Shown here in pieces: positions 17,585-25,316 of a stretch of DNA of 42,141 nucleotides; position 1 is the stretch's first letter, and every line of letters starts with the position of its first letter. The notes under the pieces were generated by a model that searched no databases, had not been told where the DNA came from, and saw only the letters and a program-made list of their open reading frames with translations. Where the stretch lies: assembly GCA_041686955.1 (NCBI GenBank), contig JAWLCV010000036.1:1-42141 (forward strand). Direction: 5' to 3'. The stretch is from UBA7803 sp041686955 (GTDB lineage Bacteria; Pseudomonadota; Gammaproteobacteria; Pseudomonadales; Azotimanducaceae). A program made the translations under genes and the position numbers.

Positions 17585-18747
17585 TGCAGAAGCCCGTGTA
17601 CCTGGATTACGCCGCCACCACGCCGGTGGATCCCCGGGTGGCGCAGAAGATGAGCGGCTGTCTGCTGGTGGAGGGTAACTTCGGCAACCCGGCGTCTCGC
17701 TCCCACTTGTACGGCTGGCAGGCCGAGGAAGCGGTGGAGGAGGCGCGGGCGCAGGTGGCGAAGCTGATCAACGCCGATCCGCGAGAGATCGTCTGGACCT
17801 CGGGTGCGACCGAATCCGACAACCTGGCCATCAAGGGCCTGGCGGACGGTGCCAGCCGCCGTCACATCGTCACCAGCGCCATCGAGCACAAGGCGGTGCT
17901 CGACACCTGCAAGTATCTGGAAGGCAAAGGCTTCGAGGTCACCTACCTGGTGCCGGACGCGAGCGGCATCATCGAGCCTGCGCAGGTGCGCGCCGCGCTG
18001 CGTGAGGACACCCTGGTGGTTTCGATCATGCACGCCAACAACGAGATAGGCGTGGTGAACGACGTGGCCGCCATCGGTGACGTGTGCCGGGCCGCCGGGG
18101 TACCCATGCACACCGACGCGGCCCAGAGCGCCGGCAAGGTGCCCATCGACGTGCAGAGCATGCCGCTGGACCTGATCTCGCTCTCGGCGCACAAGATCTA
18201 CGGGCCCAAGGGCATGGGGGCGCTCTACGTTCGACGTCAACCGCCCATCAGGCTGACGCCGCTAATTCACGGCGGCGGCCACGAGCGGGGCATGCGCTCG
18301 GGCACCCTGGCGACCCATCAGATCGTCGGCATGGGGGAGGCGGCCGCCATCCTGGAGCGCGACATGGAGCGGGAGAACGCGCGGATCCTGGCTCTGCGCA
18401 ACCGTCTGCTGGCCCATCTGCTGCAGATCCCCGGCACCGCCTTGAACGGCGATCCGGACCGCCGGCTTCCCGGCATCGTCAACGTTTCCTTCGCAGAGGT
18501 GGACGGCGAAACCCTGCTCATGGCCCTCGACGACGTGGCCGTTTCCAGCGGCTCCGCCTGCACTTCGGCGAGCGTGGAGCCGTCCTACGTGCTGAGCGCC
18601 CTCGGGGTGCCGGCGGAGCTGGCGCACGCGTCGCTGCGCTTCACGGTGGGGCGTTACACCACCGAGGCGAACGTGGACCACGCCGGCCGCCGGGTCGCGG
18701 AGGTGGTGGAGGGCCTGCGACGCGCCCGTGCCGCCGCCCGGGCGTGA
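17584..18747 (+). CDS. iscS: Cysteine desulfurase IscS, C-terminal tail lost
   Basis: 387 residues; E. coli IscS has 404. It removes sulfur from cysteine with PLP and passes it as persulfide. PLP Lys204 is in SAHKIYGPKG and catalytic Cys326 in SSGSACTSASVEPSYVL; LDYAATTPVD and GATESDNLAIKG are intact. The protein ends at the position of E. coli residue ~388: the SPLWEMY...DLxxIxW tail that holds IscU is absent, replaced by RARAAARA. No iscU follows; the next gene is ndk, 134 bases on. It probably supplies sulfur for tRNA and cofactor thiolation rather than for ISC cluster building (inference). Confidence 0.93.
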   Translation: MQKPVYLDYAATTPVDPRVAQKMSGCLLVEGNFGNPASRSHLYGWQAEEAVEEARAQVAKLINADPREIVWTSGATESDNLAIKGLADGASRRHIVTSAIEHKAVLDTCKYLEGKGFEVTYLVPDASGIIEPAQVRAALREDTLVVSIMHANNEIGVVNDVAAIGDVCRAAGVPMHTDAAQSAGKVPIDVQSMPLDLISLSAHKIYGPKGMGALYVRRQPPIRLTPLIHGGGHERGMRSGTLATHQIVGMGEAAAILERDMERENARILALRNRLLAHLLQIPGTALNGDPDRRLPGIVNVSFAEVDGETLLMALDDVAVSSGSACTSASVEPSYVLSALGVPAELAHASLRFTVGRYTTEANVDHAGRRVAEVVEGLRRARAAARA

Positions 18748-18759
18748 TGCGGATTCCGT

Positions 18760-18786
18760 TTGATATCCCTCCCAAACGCGTATAAT
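18760..18786 (+). promoter_or_regulatory. ndk promoter
   Basis: A perfect -10 TATAAT at 18781-18786 has a -35 TTGATA at 18760-18765 (15-base spacer; TTTGAT gives 16). Transcription would start near 18793 and give a leader of about 90 bases. The leader holds the symmetric GTTTTTCAAAAAC and a CGCGT-TTTCG-ACGCG hairpin. This promoter separates ndk and the genes after it from iscRS. Confidence 0.75.
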
Positions 18787-18881
18787 ACGCGGCCGCTGAT
18801 CGTCGCCAAGTCTCGGTTTTTCAAAAACATAGGCGCGTTTTCGACGCGGCCGGTCCCCATCATTCAACTGCGGAGATAGTC

Positions 18882-19310
18882 ATGGCAGTCGAGCGTACAC
18901 TTTCCATCATCAAGCCCGATGCGGTCGCGAGAAACCTGATCGGCGAGATCGATGCGCGCTTCGAGAAGAACGGGCTCACGATCGTGGCGGCGAAGATGCT
19001 GCACATGACGGCGGAGCAGGCGGGGGGATTCTACGCGGAGCACGAAGGCAAGCCCTTCTTCGGCGATCTGGTGAGCTACATGACCTCCGGTCCCGTGGTG
19101 GTGCAGGTGCTCGAGGGTGAGAACGCCATCGCCCGTAATCGCGAGCTCATGGGGGCCACCAACCCCAAGGATGCGGCGCCGGGCACCATCCGCGCGGACT
19201 TCGCCGAATCCCTGGAGGCCAACGCCGTTCACGGCTCGGATTCCCCCGCTTCGGCGGAGCGGGAGATCGCCTTCTTCTTCGAGCGGGGCGAGATTCACTC
19301 GAGGGCCTGA
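18882..19310 (+). CDS. ndk: Nucleoside diphosphate kinase
   Basis: 142 residues, full length. It transfers phosphate from NTPs to NDPs through a phospho-His in NAVHGSDS (~His117). Starts with MAVERTLSIIKPDAV, the family hallmark; FFGDLVSYMTSGPVV and RADFAESLEANAVHGSDS are also intact. Cytosolic. GGAG precedes the ATG. It has its own strong promoter and its stop overlaps the rlmN start (TGATG). Confidence 0.98.
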   Translation: MAVERTLSIIKPDAVARNLIGEIDARFEKNGLTIVAAKMLHMTAEQAGGFYAEHEGKPFFGDLVSYMTSGPVVVQVLEGENAIARNRELMGATNPKDAAPGTIRADFAESLEANAVHGSDSPASAEREIAFFFERGEIHSRA

Positions 19311-20485
19311 TGAGCGACAACGACGTCCAGTCAGCCGCCGCCCCGGCGAACGCCTCGGCGAAAGCCTCGGCAGCCGCCGAGCCCGGTGGAAAGCCGCGCG
19401 CCAACCTGTTCGACTTCTCCCGGGTGCAGATGGAGCAGTTCTTCGTCGAGCGCGGCGAGAAGGCCTTCCGGGCGCGCCAGGTCATGAAGTGGGCCTACCA
19501 TCAGGGCGAGCTGGATTTCGAGCGGATGACGGATCTGTCGAAACGCCAACGAGCCTGGCTGGCGGACGTGGCCCGGTTCGCGCTGCCGGAGCCGGTGGTG
19601 CGGCGGGAGTCCCGTGACGGCACCATCAAATGGGTCGTTCGGGTGGCGAACGGCAACTGCGTCGAGACCGTGCTCATTCCCGACCGGGGCCGCAACACCC
19701 TCTGCGTGTCGTCCCAGGTCGGCTGCATGCTCGACTGCAGCTTCTGCTCCACCGGCAAGCAGGGGTTCAACGGCAACCTCTCCACCGGCGAGATCATCGG
19801 CCAGGTCTGGCTCGCCGACCGGGAGCTGCGCGAGCGCGGCGAGACCGTGACCAACGTGGTGCTGATGGGCATGGGCGAGCCGCTCCTGAACTTCGACAAC
19901 GTCGTGGCCGCCACCGATCTGATGATGGACGACCTGGCCTTCGGCATCTCCAAGCGCCGGGTCACCGTGAGCACGGCCGGCGTGGTGCCCGGCATCTACC
20001 GGCTGGCGGAGGTCACCGACGTCTCGCTCGCCATTTCGCTGCACGCCCCCAACGACGCCCTCCGCGACCGCCTGGTGCCGCTCAACCGCAAGTACCCGGT
20101 GGCCGAGCTGCTTCGCGCCTGCCGGCACTACGTGGAGGGGCTGGGTGAGCGGCGTTCGCTGACCATGGAGTACACGCTGCTCGCCGGGGTAAACGATTCC
20201 CTGGAGCACGCCCGGGAGCTGGCCGACCTGTTGCGGGACGTCCGCTGCAAGATCAACCTGATCCCGTTCAATCCGTTCCCGGCTTCCGGCTATGAGCGAC
20301 CCGATGCCGAACGGGTGCGGGCGTTTCAGACGTATCTGATGAACGCCGGCTACGCCACCATGCTGCGCACCACGCGCGGCGAGGACATCGACGCCGCCTG
20401 CGGTCAGCTGGTGGGCGAGGTACAGGATCGAACGCGCCGTCAGGCGCGCTACATTGCCCGTCAGAAGGCTGAGGAGGTTGCGTGA
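19310..20485 (+). CDS. rlmN: Dual-specificity 23S rRNA/tRNA adenine-C2 methyltransferase RlmN
   Basis: 391 residues. It is a radical SAM enzyme that methylates C2 of A2503 in 23S rRNA and A37 of some tRNAs. The cluster motif CMLDCSFC is at 139-146; MGMGEPLLNFDNV and STAGVVPGI are conserved, and the methyl-carrier Cys364 is in GEDIDAACGQL. An Ala-rich N-terminal extension of ~25 residues (AAAPANASAKASAAAEPGG) is unusual. Overlaps ndk by one base and pilW by four. Confidence 0.97.
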   Translation: MSDNDVQSAAAPANASAKASAAAEPGGKPRANLFDFSRVQMEQFFVERGEKAFRARQVMKWAYHQGELDFERMTDLSKRQRAWLADVARFALPEPVVRRESRDGTIKWVVRVANGNCVETVLIPDRGRNTLCVSSQVGCMLDCSFCSTGKQGFNGNLSTGEIIGQVWLADRELRERGETVTNVVLMGMGEPLLNFDNVVAATDLMMDDLAFGISKRRVTVSTAGVVPGIYRLAEVTDVSLAISLHAPNDALRDRLVPLNRKYPVAELLRACRHYVEGLGERRSLTMEYTLLAGVNDSLEHARELADLLRDVRCKINLIPFNPFPASGYERPDAERVRAFQTYLMNAGYATMLRTTRGEDIDAACGQLVGEVQDRTRRQARYIARQKAEEVA

Positions 20486-21231
20486 TCGGCAGGTGGACCC
20501 TGGCCTGGTGCCTGCTGCTGCTCGTGGGCTGCGTCACCGAGCAGAGCGGCGGCCCGGAGCGGGCTCCGCGCGGCGTGCAGCTTCAGGCCCAGCTCGATCT
20601 GGCCCGGGGTTATCTCGAGCAGCGGGACTGGAACCGGGCGCGGGACCCGCTGGAGCGGGCCCTGGAGATCGATCCGCGATCGGCGGAGGCGCACACCTTG
20701 ATGGGCGTGCTCTACCAGGCGCAGAACGAGCCGGCCCTGGCGGAGGGCGCCTACCGGCGGGCGCTGCGCTACGACCCCCGCCACCCGCAGGCGCTGAACA
20801 ACTACGGCACATTCCTGTACGCGCAGGGGCGCTTCGAGGACGCCCTCGGGCCGCTTCGCACCCTGGTGGAGGACACCACCTACCGCGCCCGGGCCCAGGC
20901 TTACGAGAACCTGGGATTCACCGAGCTGAAGGTGGGCAACCAGGAACGGGCGCGTCAGGCGTTCGAGCGGGCGCTCTCGTTCAACGCGGTGCTGCCCCGC
21001 AGCAGTCTGGAGCTGGCCCAGCTCGCCTACCAGGATGGTGACTACGTCACGTCGCGGCGCTACTACGACATGTTCCGCGGGCGCATGCGGCAGACCGCGG
21101 CGAGCCTCTGCCTTGGGCTGCGGCTCGCGCGGGCGGCGGGCGACACCAACGGTGGTGCCAGCTATGCCCTCGCCCTGAAGAACCTGTACCCCGACTCCGC
21201 CGAGGCGACTCGCTGCATCGAGGGGGGCTGA
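20482..21231 (+). CDS. pilW: Type IV pilus biogenesis/stability lipoprotein PilW (PilF)
   Basis: 249 residues from GTG 20482 (GTGA overlap with rlmN). It has a lipoprotein signal ending LLLLVGC (Cys17), then six TPR repeats: AQLDLARGYLEQRDWNRARDPLERALEIDPRSAEAHTLMGVLY begins the array. PilW/PilF is the pilotin that helps the PilQ secretin reach the outer membrane. The position between rlmN and rodZ is the standard one, which supports the name. No other pilus genes are in the window. Confidence 0.92.
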   Translation: MIGRWTLAWCLLLLVGCVTEQSGGPERAPRGVQLQAQLDLARGYLEQRDWNRARDPLERALEIDPRSAEAHTLMGVLYQAQNEPALAEGAYRRALRYDPRHPQALNNYGTFLYAQGRFEDALGPLRTLVEDTTYRARAQAYENLGFTELKVGNQERARQAFERALSFNAVLPRSSLELAQLAYQDGDYVTSRRYYDMFRGRMRQTAASLCLGLRLARAAGDTNGGASYALALKNLYPDSAEATRCIEGG

Positions 21232-21233
21232 CC

Positions 21234-21257
21234 ATGGGTTGGTGGGGCGTATCGTGA
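21234..21257 (+). CDS. Seven-codon minicistron between pilW and rodZ (speculative)
   Basis: ATG 21234 follows a G-rich ribosome site (GGGGGG, 21222-21227) at ideal distance but reads only MGWWGVS before TGA at 21255-21257. That stop overlaps the likely rodZ GTG start as GTGA. It may couple rodZ translation to pilW, or it may be chance. Confidence 0.3.
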   Translation: MGWWGVS

Positions 21258-22120
21258 GCGACGTCACGCCGACCCCTGGTGCCGTGCTGCGGGCGGAGCG
21301 CGAGTCGTTGGGAGTGACGGTTCGCGAAGTCTCCGAGACGCTGAACCTGGGCATGAGCGTCGTCGAGGCCATCGAGGCCGACGACTACGGCCGCCTGCCC
21401 GGGCCGGTCTACACCCGCGGCTACGTACGGGCTTACGCGCGCCTGCTGGAGCTCGACCCCGAGCCGCTGCTGACGGCGCTGCCTCGCCCCGAGGAGCCGG
21501 CGCCGCCGCGAGCCGCCGCCGAAGCCCTGGTGTGGGATTGGATCCGTCGGCGCCCGGGACTGGTGCTCGGGGTCGCGGGCGCAGTGCTGTTGGGGCTGGT
21601 GGTGTTGCTGCTGGTGTTGTTGTGGCCGAACGACGCCGCTGGGCCCACGGCCGCCGTGCCCGCTAGCGGCACGGCGCCCGTGCCCGCTAGCGGCACGGCG
21701 CCCGAGGAGGGGATGCCGGCGGACGAGCCCGCGCCGGACCTGGCGTATCAGCCGGCCGGTGAGCCCGTCGCGACGGAACCCGCACCCGCGACCGAGGCTG
21801 CCCCCGAAGGCGCGGCGGGGTCTGAACCGGAGCTCGCGGCCGACGATGGGCAGGCGCCCCGGCGGATCACCGCCACAGGTGACGACCTGCTGTCGTTCCA
21901 ATTCGCCGACGACTGCTGGGTCGAAGTCCGGGACTCGGCCGGCACCAGCCTTTACAGCGACATCAACCGGGCCGGCACGGCACTGGATCTGGCGGGACGG
22001 GGTCCCTTCCGCATCCTGCTGGGCTATGCCCCAGGGGTGAGGCTCACCTTCAACGGCGAGCCGGTGCCGCTGGCACCGCACACTCGCAACAACGTCGCCA
22101 CGCTGGTGGTGGGGCAATGA
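21254..22120 (+). CDS. rodZ: Cytoskeletal regulator RodZ
   Basis: 288 residues from GTG 21254, chosen because it gives MSDVTPTPGAVLRAERESLG, a typical RodZ start, with GGTGGGG upstream; TTG 21239 is an alternative. It has a cytoplasmic helix-turn-helix (~9-75) that binds MreB, one membrane helix (~102-124), a Pro/Ala-rich periplasmic linker with a duplicated VPASGTAP, and a C-terminal DUF4115 beta domain (FADDCWVEVRDSAGTSLYS). It maintains rod shape with MreB. The usual ispG gene between rodZ and hisS is missing here. Confidence 0.9.
   Translation: MSDVTPTPGAVLRAERESLGVTVREVSETLNLGMSVVEAIEADDYGRLPGPVYTRGYVRAYARLLELDPEPLLTALPRPEEPAPPRAAAEALVWDWIRRRPGLVLGVAGAVLLGLVVLLLVLLWPNDAAGPTAAVPASGTAPVPASGTAPEEGMPADEPAPDLAYQPAGEPVATEPAPATEAAPEGAAGSEPELAADDGQAPRRITATGDDLLSFQFADDCWVEVRDSAGTSLYSDINRAGTALDLAGRGPFRILLGYAPGVRLTFNGEPVPLAPHTRNNVATLVVGQ
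21656..21703 (+). repeat. Two perfect tandem 24-base units in rodZ
   Basis: Identical units at 21656-21679 and 21680-21703 encode VPASGTAP twice in the periplasmic linker. Each holds the near-palindrome GTGCCCGCTAGCGGCAC. This is an in-frame duplication in a low-complexity segment. Confidence 0.9.
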
Positions 22121-23400
22121 CCATGATTCAGTCCATACGCGGCATGCGTGACGTGCTGCCGGAAGAGGCCCGGCGCTGGCGCCTGGTGGAAGACCACATC
22201 CGCCACGTGCTGCTCGCCTACGCCTACGAGGAGATTCACCTGCCGCTGCTGGAGTTCACGGAGCTCTTCAGCCGGGGGGTGGGAGAAGCCACGGACATCG
22301 TCGAGAAGGAGATGTACTCCCTCGAGGACCGCGACGGTGACAGCATCACCTTGCGCCCGGAGGGGACGGCGAGCTGCGTGCGCGCGCTGCTGCAGCACGG
22401 CCTGCTGTTCAACCAGACCCAGCGAGTCTTCTATGGCGGCCCCATGTTCCGCTACGAGCGTCCGCAGAAGGGCCGGTATCGCCAGTTCCACCAAATCGGC
22501 GCCGAGGCGTTCGGGCTGCCCGGTCCCGACATCGACGCCGAGCTGATCCTCATGGGCCGGGAGCTCTGGCGGGCCCTCGGCGTGGCGCCGCGGGTGCGTC
22601 TCGAGCTCAACACCCTGGGCTCCGGCGACGCTCGGGCCGCCTACCGGGAAGCGCTGGTCGAGTACCTGACGCCGTTGCGCACCGAGCTCGACGAGGACAG
22701 CCAGCGCCGGCTCGAGCGCAACCCGTTGCGGATTCTCGACAGCAAGGATCCGCGAACCCGCGAGGTGCTGGCCGACGCGCCGAAGCTTCCCGACTTCGTC
22801 GACGGGCAGGGCCGGGCGCACTTCGACGGGTTGCTCGCGCTCCTCGACGAGCTCGGCGTCGATTACCTGGTGAATCCCGCTCTGGTGCGCGGTCTGGACT
22901 ACTACACCCACACCGTGTTCGAGTGGATCACCGACGATCTGGGCGCCCAGGGCACGGTCTGTGCCGGCGGGCGCTACGACGGCCTGGTGGAGCTGCTGGG
23001 CGGGCGGCCCACCGCCGGAGCCGGTTTCGCGGTAGGCCTCGAACGGGTCGTCCTGCTGCATGAGGTGGTGAATGCGGAGCAGCGGGAATTCGCCGCCAGC
23101 GCCGACGTCTACGTCTGCGTGCTGGAGGAGCGCCACCAGGCCTGGGCCATGGGCCTCGCACAGAAATTGCGGGATGCGCTGCCAACGTTCAGAATCCGCA
23201 CCCACGCGGGAGGCGGCAAGCTGAAGAACCAGATGAAGCGCGCGGACCAGTCCGGCGCGCGCTTCGCCGTCGTGGTGGGCGAAGACGAGGTCCAACGCGG
23301 CCGGCCCGCGCTGAAGTACCTGCGGGAAGACCGTCCCCAGGAAGACCTGAGCGTGGACGAGCTGATCCAACGGCTCGCCCCGCCGGGTAACGACCGCTGA
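22117..23400 (+). CDS. hisS: Histidine-tRNA ligase
   Basis: 427 residues. It is a class II synthetase: residues 1-330 hold the catalytic core with IRGMRDVLPEE, TLRPEGTASCVRA, YGGPMFRYERPQKGRYRQFHQIGAEAFG (motif 2), the histidine-specific blocks RGLDYYTHTVFEW and CAGGRYDGL, and GAGFAVGLERVVLL (motif 3). Residues ~330-425 are the anticodon-binding domain. ATG 22117 overlaps the rodZ stop; ATG 22123 is an equally typical start. Confidence 0.98.
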   Translation: MTMIQSIRGMRDVLPEEARRWRLVEDHIRHVLLAYAYEEIHLPLLEFTELFSRGVGEATDIVEKEMYSLEDRDGDSITLRPEGTASCVRALLQHGLLFNQTQRVFYGGPMFRYERPQKGRYRQFHQIGAEAFGLPGPDIDAELILMGRELWRALGVAPRVRLELNTLGSGDARAAYREALVEYLTPLRTELDEDSQRRLERNPLRILDSKDPRTREVLADAPKLPDFVDGQGRAHFDGLLALLDELGVDYLVNPALVRGLDYYTHTVFEWITDDLGAQGTVCAGGRYDGLVELLGGRPTAGAGFAVGLERVVLLHEVVNAEQREFAASADVYVCVLEERHQAWAMGLAQKLRDALPTFRIRTHAGGGKLKNQMKRADQSGARFAVVVGEDEVQRGRPALKYLREDRPQEDLSVDELIQRLAPPGNDR

Positions 23401-23443
23401 GGCGGCCGCGGCGGGCGGCCCCCGCTCGAAACAGGAGGCATGG

Positions 23444-24070
23444 GTGTCGGATTATCTGACCGACGAGGAGCAGCTCCACCGCCTGCGGGAATGGTGGCAG
23501 AAGCACGGGGTGTCGCTGCTGGTGGGCGTGGTGCTGGCGGTTGCCGGCGTGCTGGGCTGGCGCTGGTATCAGGGTCACGTGGAGGCGCGCACCGCCGCGG
23601 CCTCGGATCTGTACGTGCAGTTCCAGCAGGCCGACGCCGACGAGCGTAAGGCGCTGGCCGAAAAGATCGTCGAGCAGGGCGAGGGCACCGCCTATCCCGC
23701 CTTCGTGCGGCTGGCCGAGGCCGAGGCCGCACTGGGGGCGGAGGGCCCGGAGGCTGCGGAGCCGCTGCTGCGGCAGGCGGTGGAGCTGGCCACGGGGGTC
23801 GAGCTGGCGGATACCGCGCGCCTGCGGCTGGCACGGGTGCTGTTCGCCGCCGGGCGCGAGGACGAGGCGCTGGCGGTCCTGCGCGACATCACGAGCCCCG
23901 GATTCCGCTCCCTCGCGGCGGAGCTGCAGGGCGACATTCACCTGGCGCGGAACGAGCGCGCCCTGGCCCACCAGTCCTACACCAGTGCCCTGTCCTACGC
24001 CAGCCCCGGCGAGGAACGGCCCGTCCTGGAGATGAAGATTGCAGATACCGCCGATGCCAGCGACTCCTAG
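23444..24070 (+). CDS. yfgM: YfgM-like SecYEG-associated TPR membrane protein
   Basis: 208 residues from GTG 23444, set by AGGAGG at 23433-23438. It has a short cytosolic segment with YLTDEEQLHRLREWWQKHG, one membrane helix (VSLLVGVVLAVAGVLGW, ~24-40), and a periplasmic TPR-like domain. In E. coli YfgM binds SecYEG and PpiD and links export to periplasmic chaperones. The hisS-yfgM-bamB-der order confirms the assignment. It overlaps bamB by 17 bases if ATG 24054 is used. Confidence 0.92.
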   Translation: MSDYLTDEEQLHRLREWWQKHGVSLLVGVVLAVAGVLGWRWYQGHVEARTAAASDLYVQFQQADADERKALAEKIVEQGEGTAYPAFVRLAEAEAALGAEGPEAAEPLLRQAVELATGVELADTARLRLARVLFAAGREDEALAVLRDITSPGFRSLAAELQGDIHLARNERALAHQSYTSALSYASPGEERPVLEMKIADTADASDS

Positions 24071-25310
24071 GTTGGGGTCCGCCGCCCGGAGCCTGCTGGC
24101 GGTTCTACTTCTTGCGGCCGTCTCCGGCTGCAGTTGGTTTTCCTGGATGCCCTTCGTCGGCGACGGCGATGACGAGGCCAGCAAGCTGGAACCCGCGAAG
24201 CTGGTTCGCTTCGACGAAGAGGTGGCGGTGCGCCGGGAGTGGTCCGCCAAGATCGGCGACGGCCTGGGGCGCAAGTACCTGCGGCTGAACCCCGCGGTGG
24301 CTGCCGACCGGGTGTTCGCGGCCGACGGCTACGGGCTGGTGGAGGCCCGCGACCGGTTCACCGGCAAGCGCATCTGGCGCAGCCGCACCGGCGAGGATCC
24401 CAAGGGGTTCTTCAGCTGGCTGAACGTCTTCGAGCGCCGCGATCCCAGCTACGCCACCGGCGGCGTGGGCGTGGCCCACGGCTACGTGCTGATGGGTACG
24501 ACCCGGGGGGAGGTGGTCGCCTTGGCCGCCACCGACGGGACGGAGGTATGGCGCGCCCAGGTGGGCAGCGAGGTGCTGGCGGCGCCGGTGGGCGGCCGCG
24601 ATCTGGTGTTCGTGCAGACCATCGACGGCCGGCTGCTGGCTCTGGAGCGGGAGGACGGCCGCATCCGCTGGAGCTTCGACAATCAGGTGCCGGTGCTGAC
24701 GTTGCGGGGCACTGCCACCCCCGTCTACCAGGACGGCGTCGTCTACGCCGGCTTCGCCAACGGCATGGTGGCGGCGGTGCGGGCGGACAACGGTCAGCCC
24801 ATCTGGCAGCATCGGGTGATGCTGCCGGAAGGCCGCTCGGAGCTCGAGCGCATGGTGGACGTGGACGGCACCCCGGTGCTCTCCGGGGGCATACTCTACG
24901 TGGTCGCCTACCAGGGGCGGCTGAAAGCGCTCCGCGCCAGCGACGGCTCGCTGCTGTGGGAGCGGGAGCTCTCCAGCTACCGGGATCTGGCCGAAGGCTA
25001 CGGCCAGATCTACGTGGTGGACGAGGATGACGTGATCGTGGCCGTGGACCAGCGAACCGCCGAGGAGGCGTGGCGCCAGGAAGGCTTGTTCCGGCGCAGC
25101 CTTTCGGGCCCCATCGCCTTCGGCAACTATCTGGTGGTTGCCGACGGCGACGGTTACCTGCACGTGCTCGCCCAGAGCGACGGCCGTTTCCTCGGGCGCC
25201 GCAAGGTCGACGGTGACGGCGTGCGCTCCCGTCCGGTAGTAGCGGACCGGCTGGTATACGTGCTCGGCAACTCGGGGTCGCTGCAGGCGCTGAACATCGA
25301 GCTGAGGTAG
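24054..25310 (+). CDS. bamB: Outer-membrane assembly lipoprotein BamB
   Basis: 418 residues from ATG 24054; a TTG at 24039 has a better ribosome site (GGAG) and would add five residues. The lipoprotein signal ends LAAVSGC (Cys26). The body is an eight-bladed beta-propeller of PQQ-like repeats (GLVEARDRFTGKRIWRSRTG, GEVVALAATDGTEVWRAQVG, GRLLALEREDGRIRWSF and so on). It is part of the BAM complex that inserts outer-membrane proteins. It starts within the end of yfgM. Confidence 0.95.
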   Translation: MPATPRLGSAARSLLAVLLLAAVSGCSWFSWMPFVGDGDDEASKLEPAKLVRFDEEVAVRREWSAKIGDGLGRKYLRLNPAVAADRVFAADGYGLVEARDRFTGKRIWRSRTGEDPKGFFSWLNVFERRDPSYATGGVGVAHGYVLMGTTRGEVVALAATDGTEVWRAQVGSEVLAAPVGGRDLVFVQTIDGRLLALEREDGRIRWSFDNQVPVLTLRGTATPVYQDGVVYAGFANGMVAAVRADNGQPIWQHRVMLPEGRSELERMVDVDGTPVLSGGILYVVAYQGRLKALRASDGSLLWERELSSYRDLAEGYGQIYVVDEDDVIVAVDQRTAEEAWRQEGLFRRSLSGPIAFGNYLVVADGDGYLHVLAQSDGRFLGRRKVDGDGVRSRPVVADRLVYVLGNSGSLQALNIELR

Positions 25311-25316
25311 TCCCTC

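Noticed and set aside
23440..23649. ORF from ATG 23440 after hisS
   Set aside because: Only one base separates it from the AGGAGG site, and it is out of frame with yfgM, which starts at GTG 23444 with proper spacing and matches its family.
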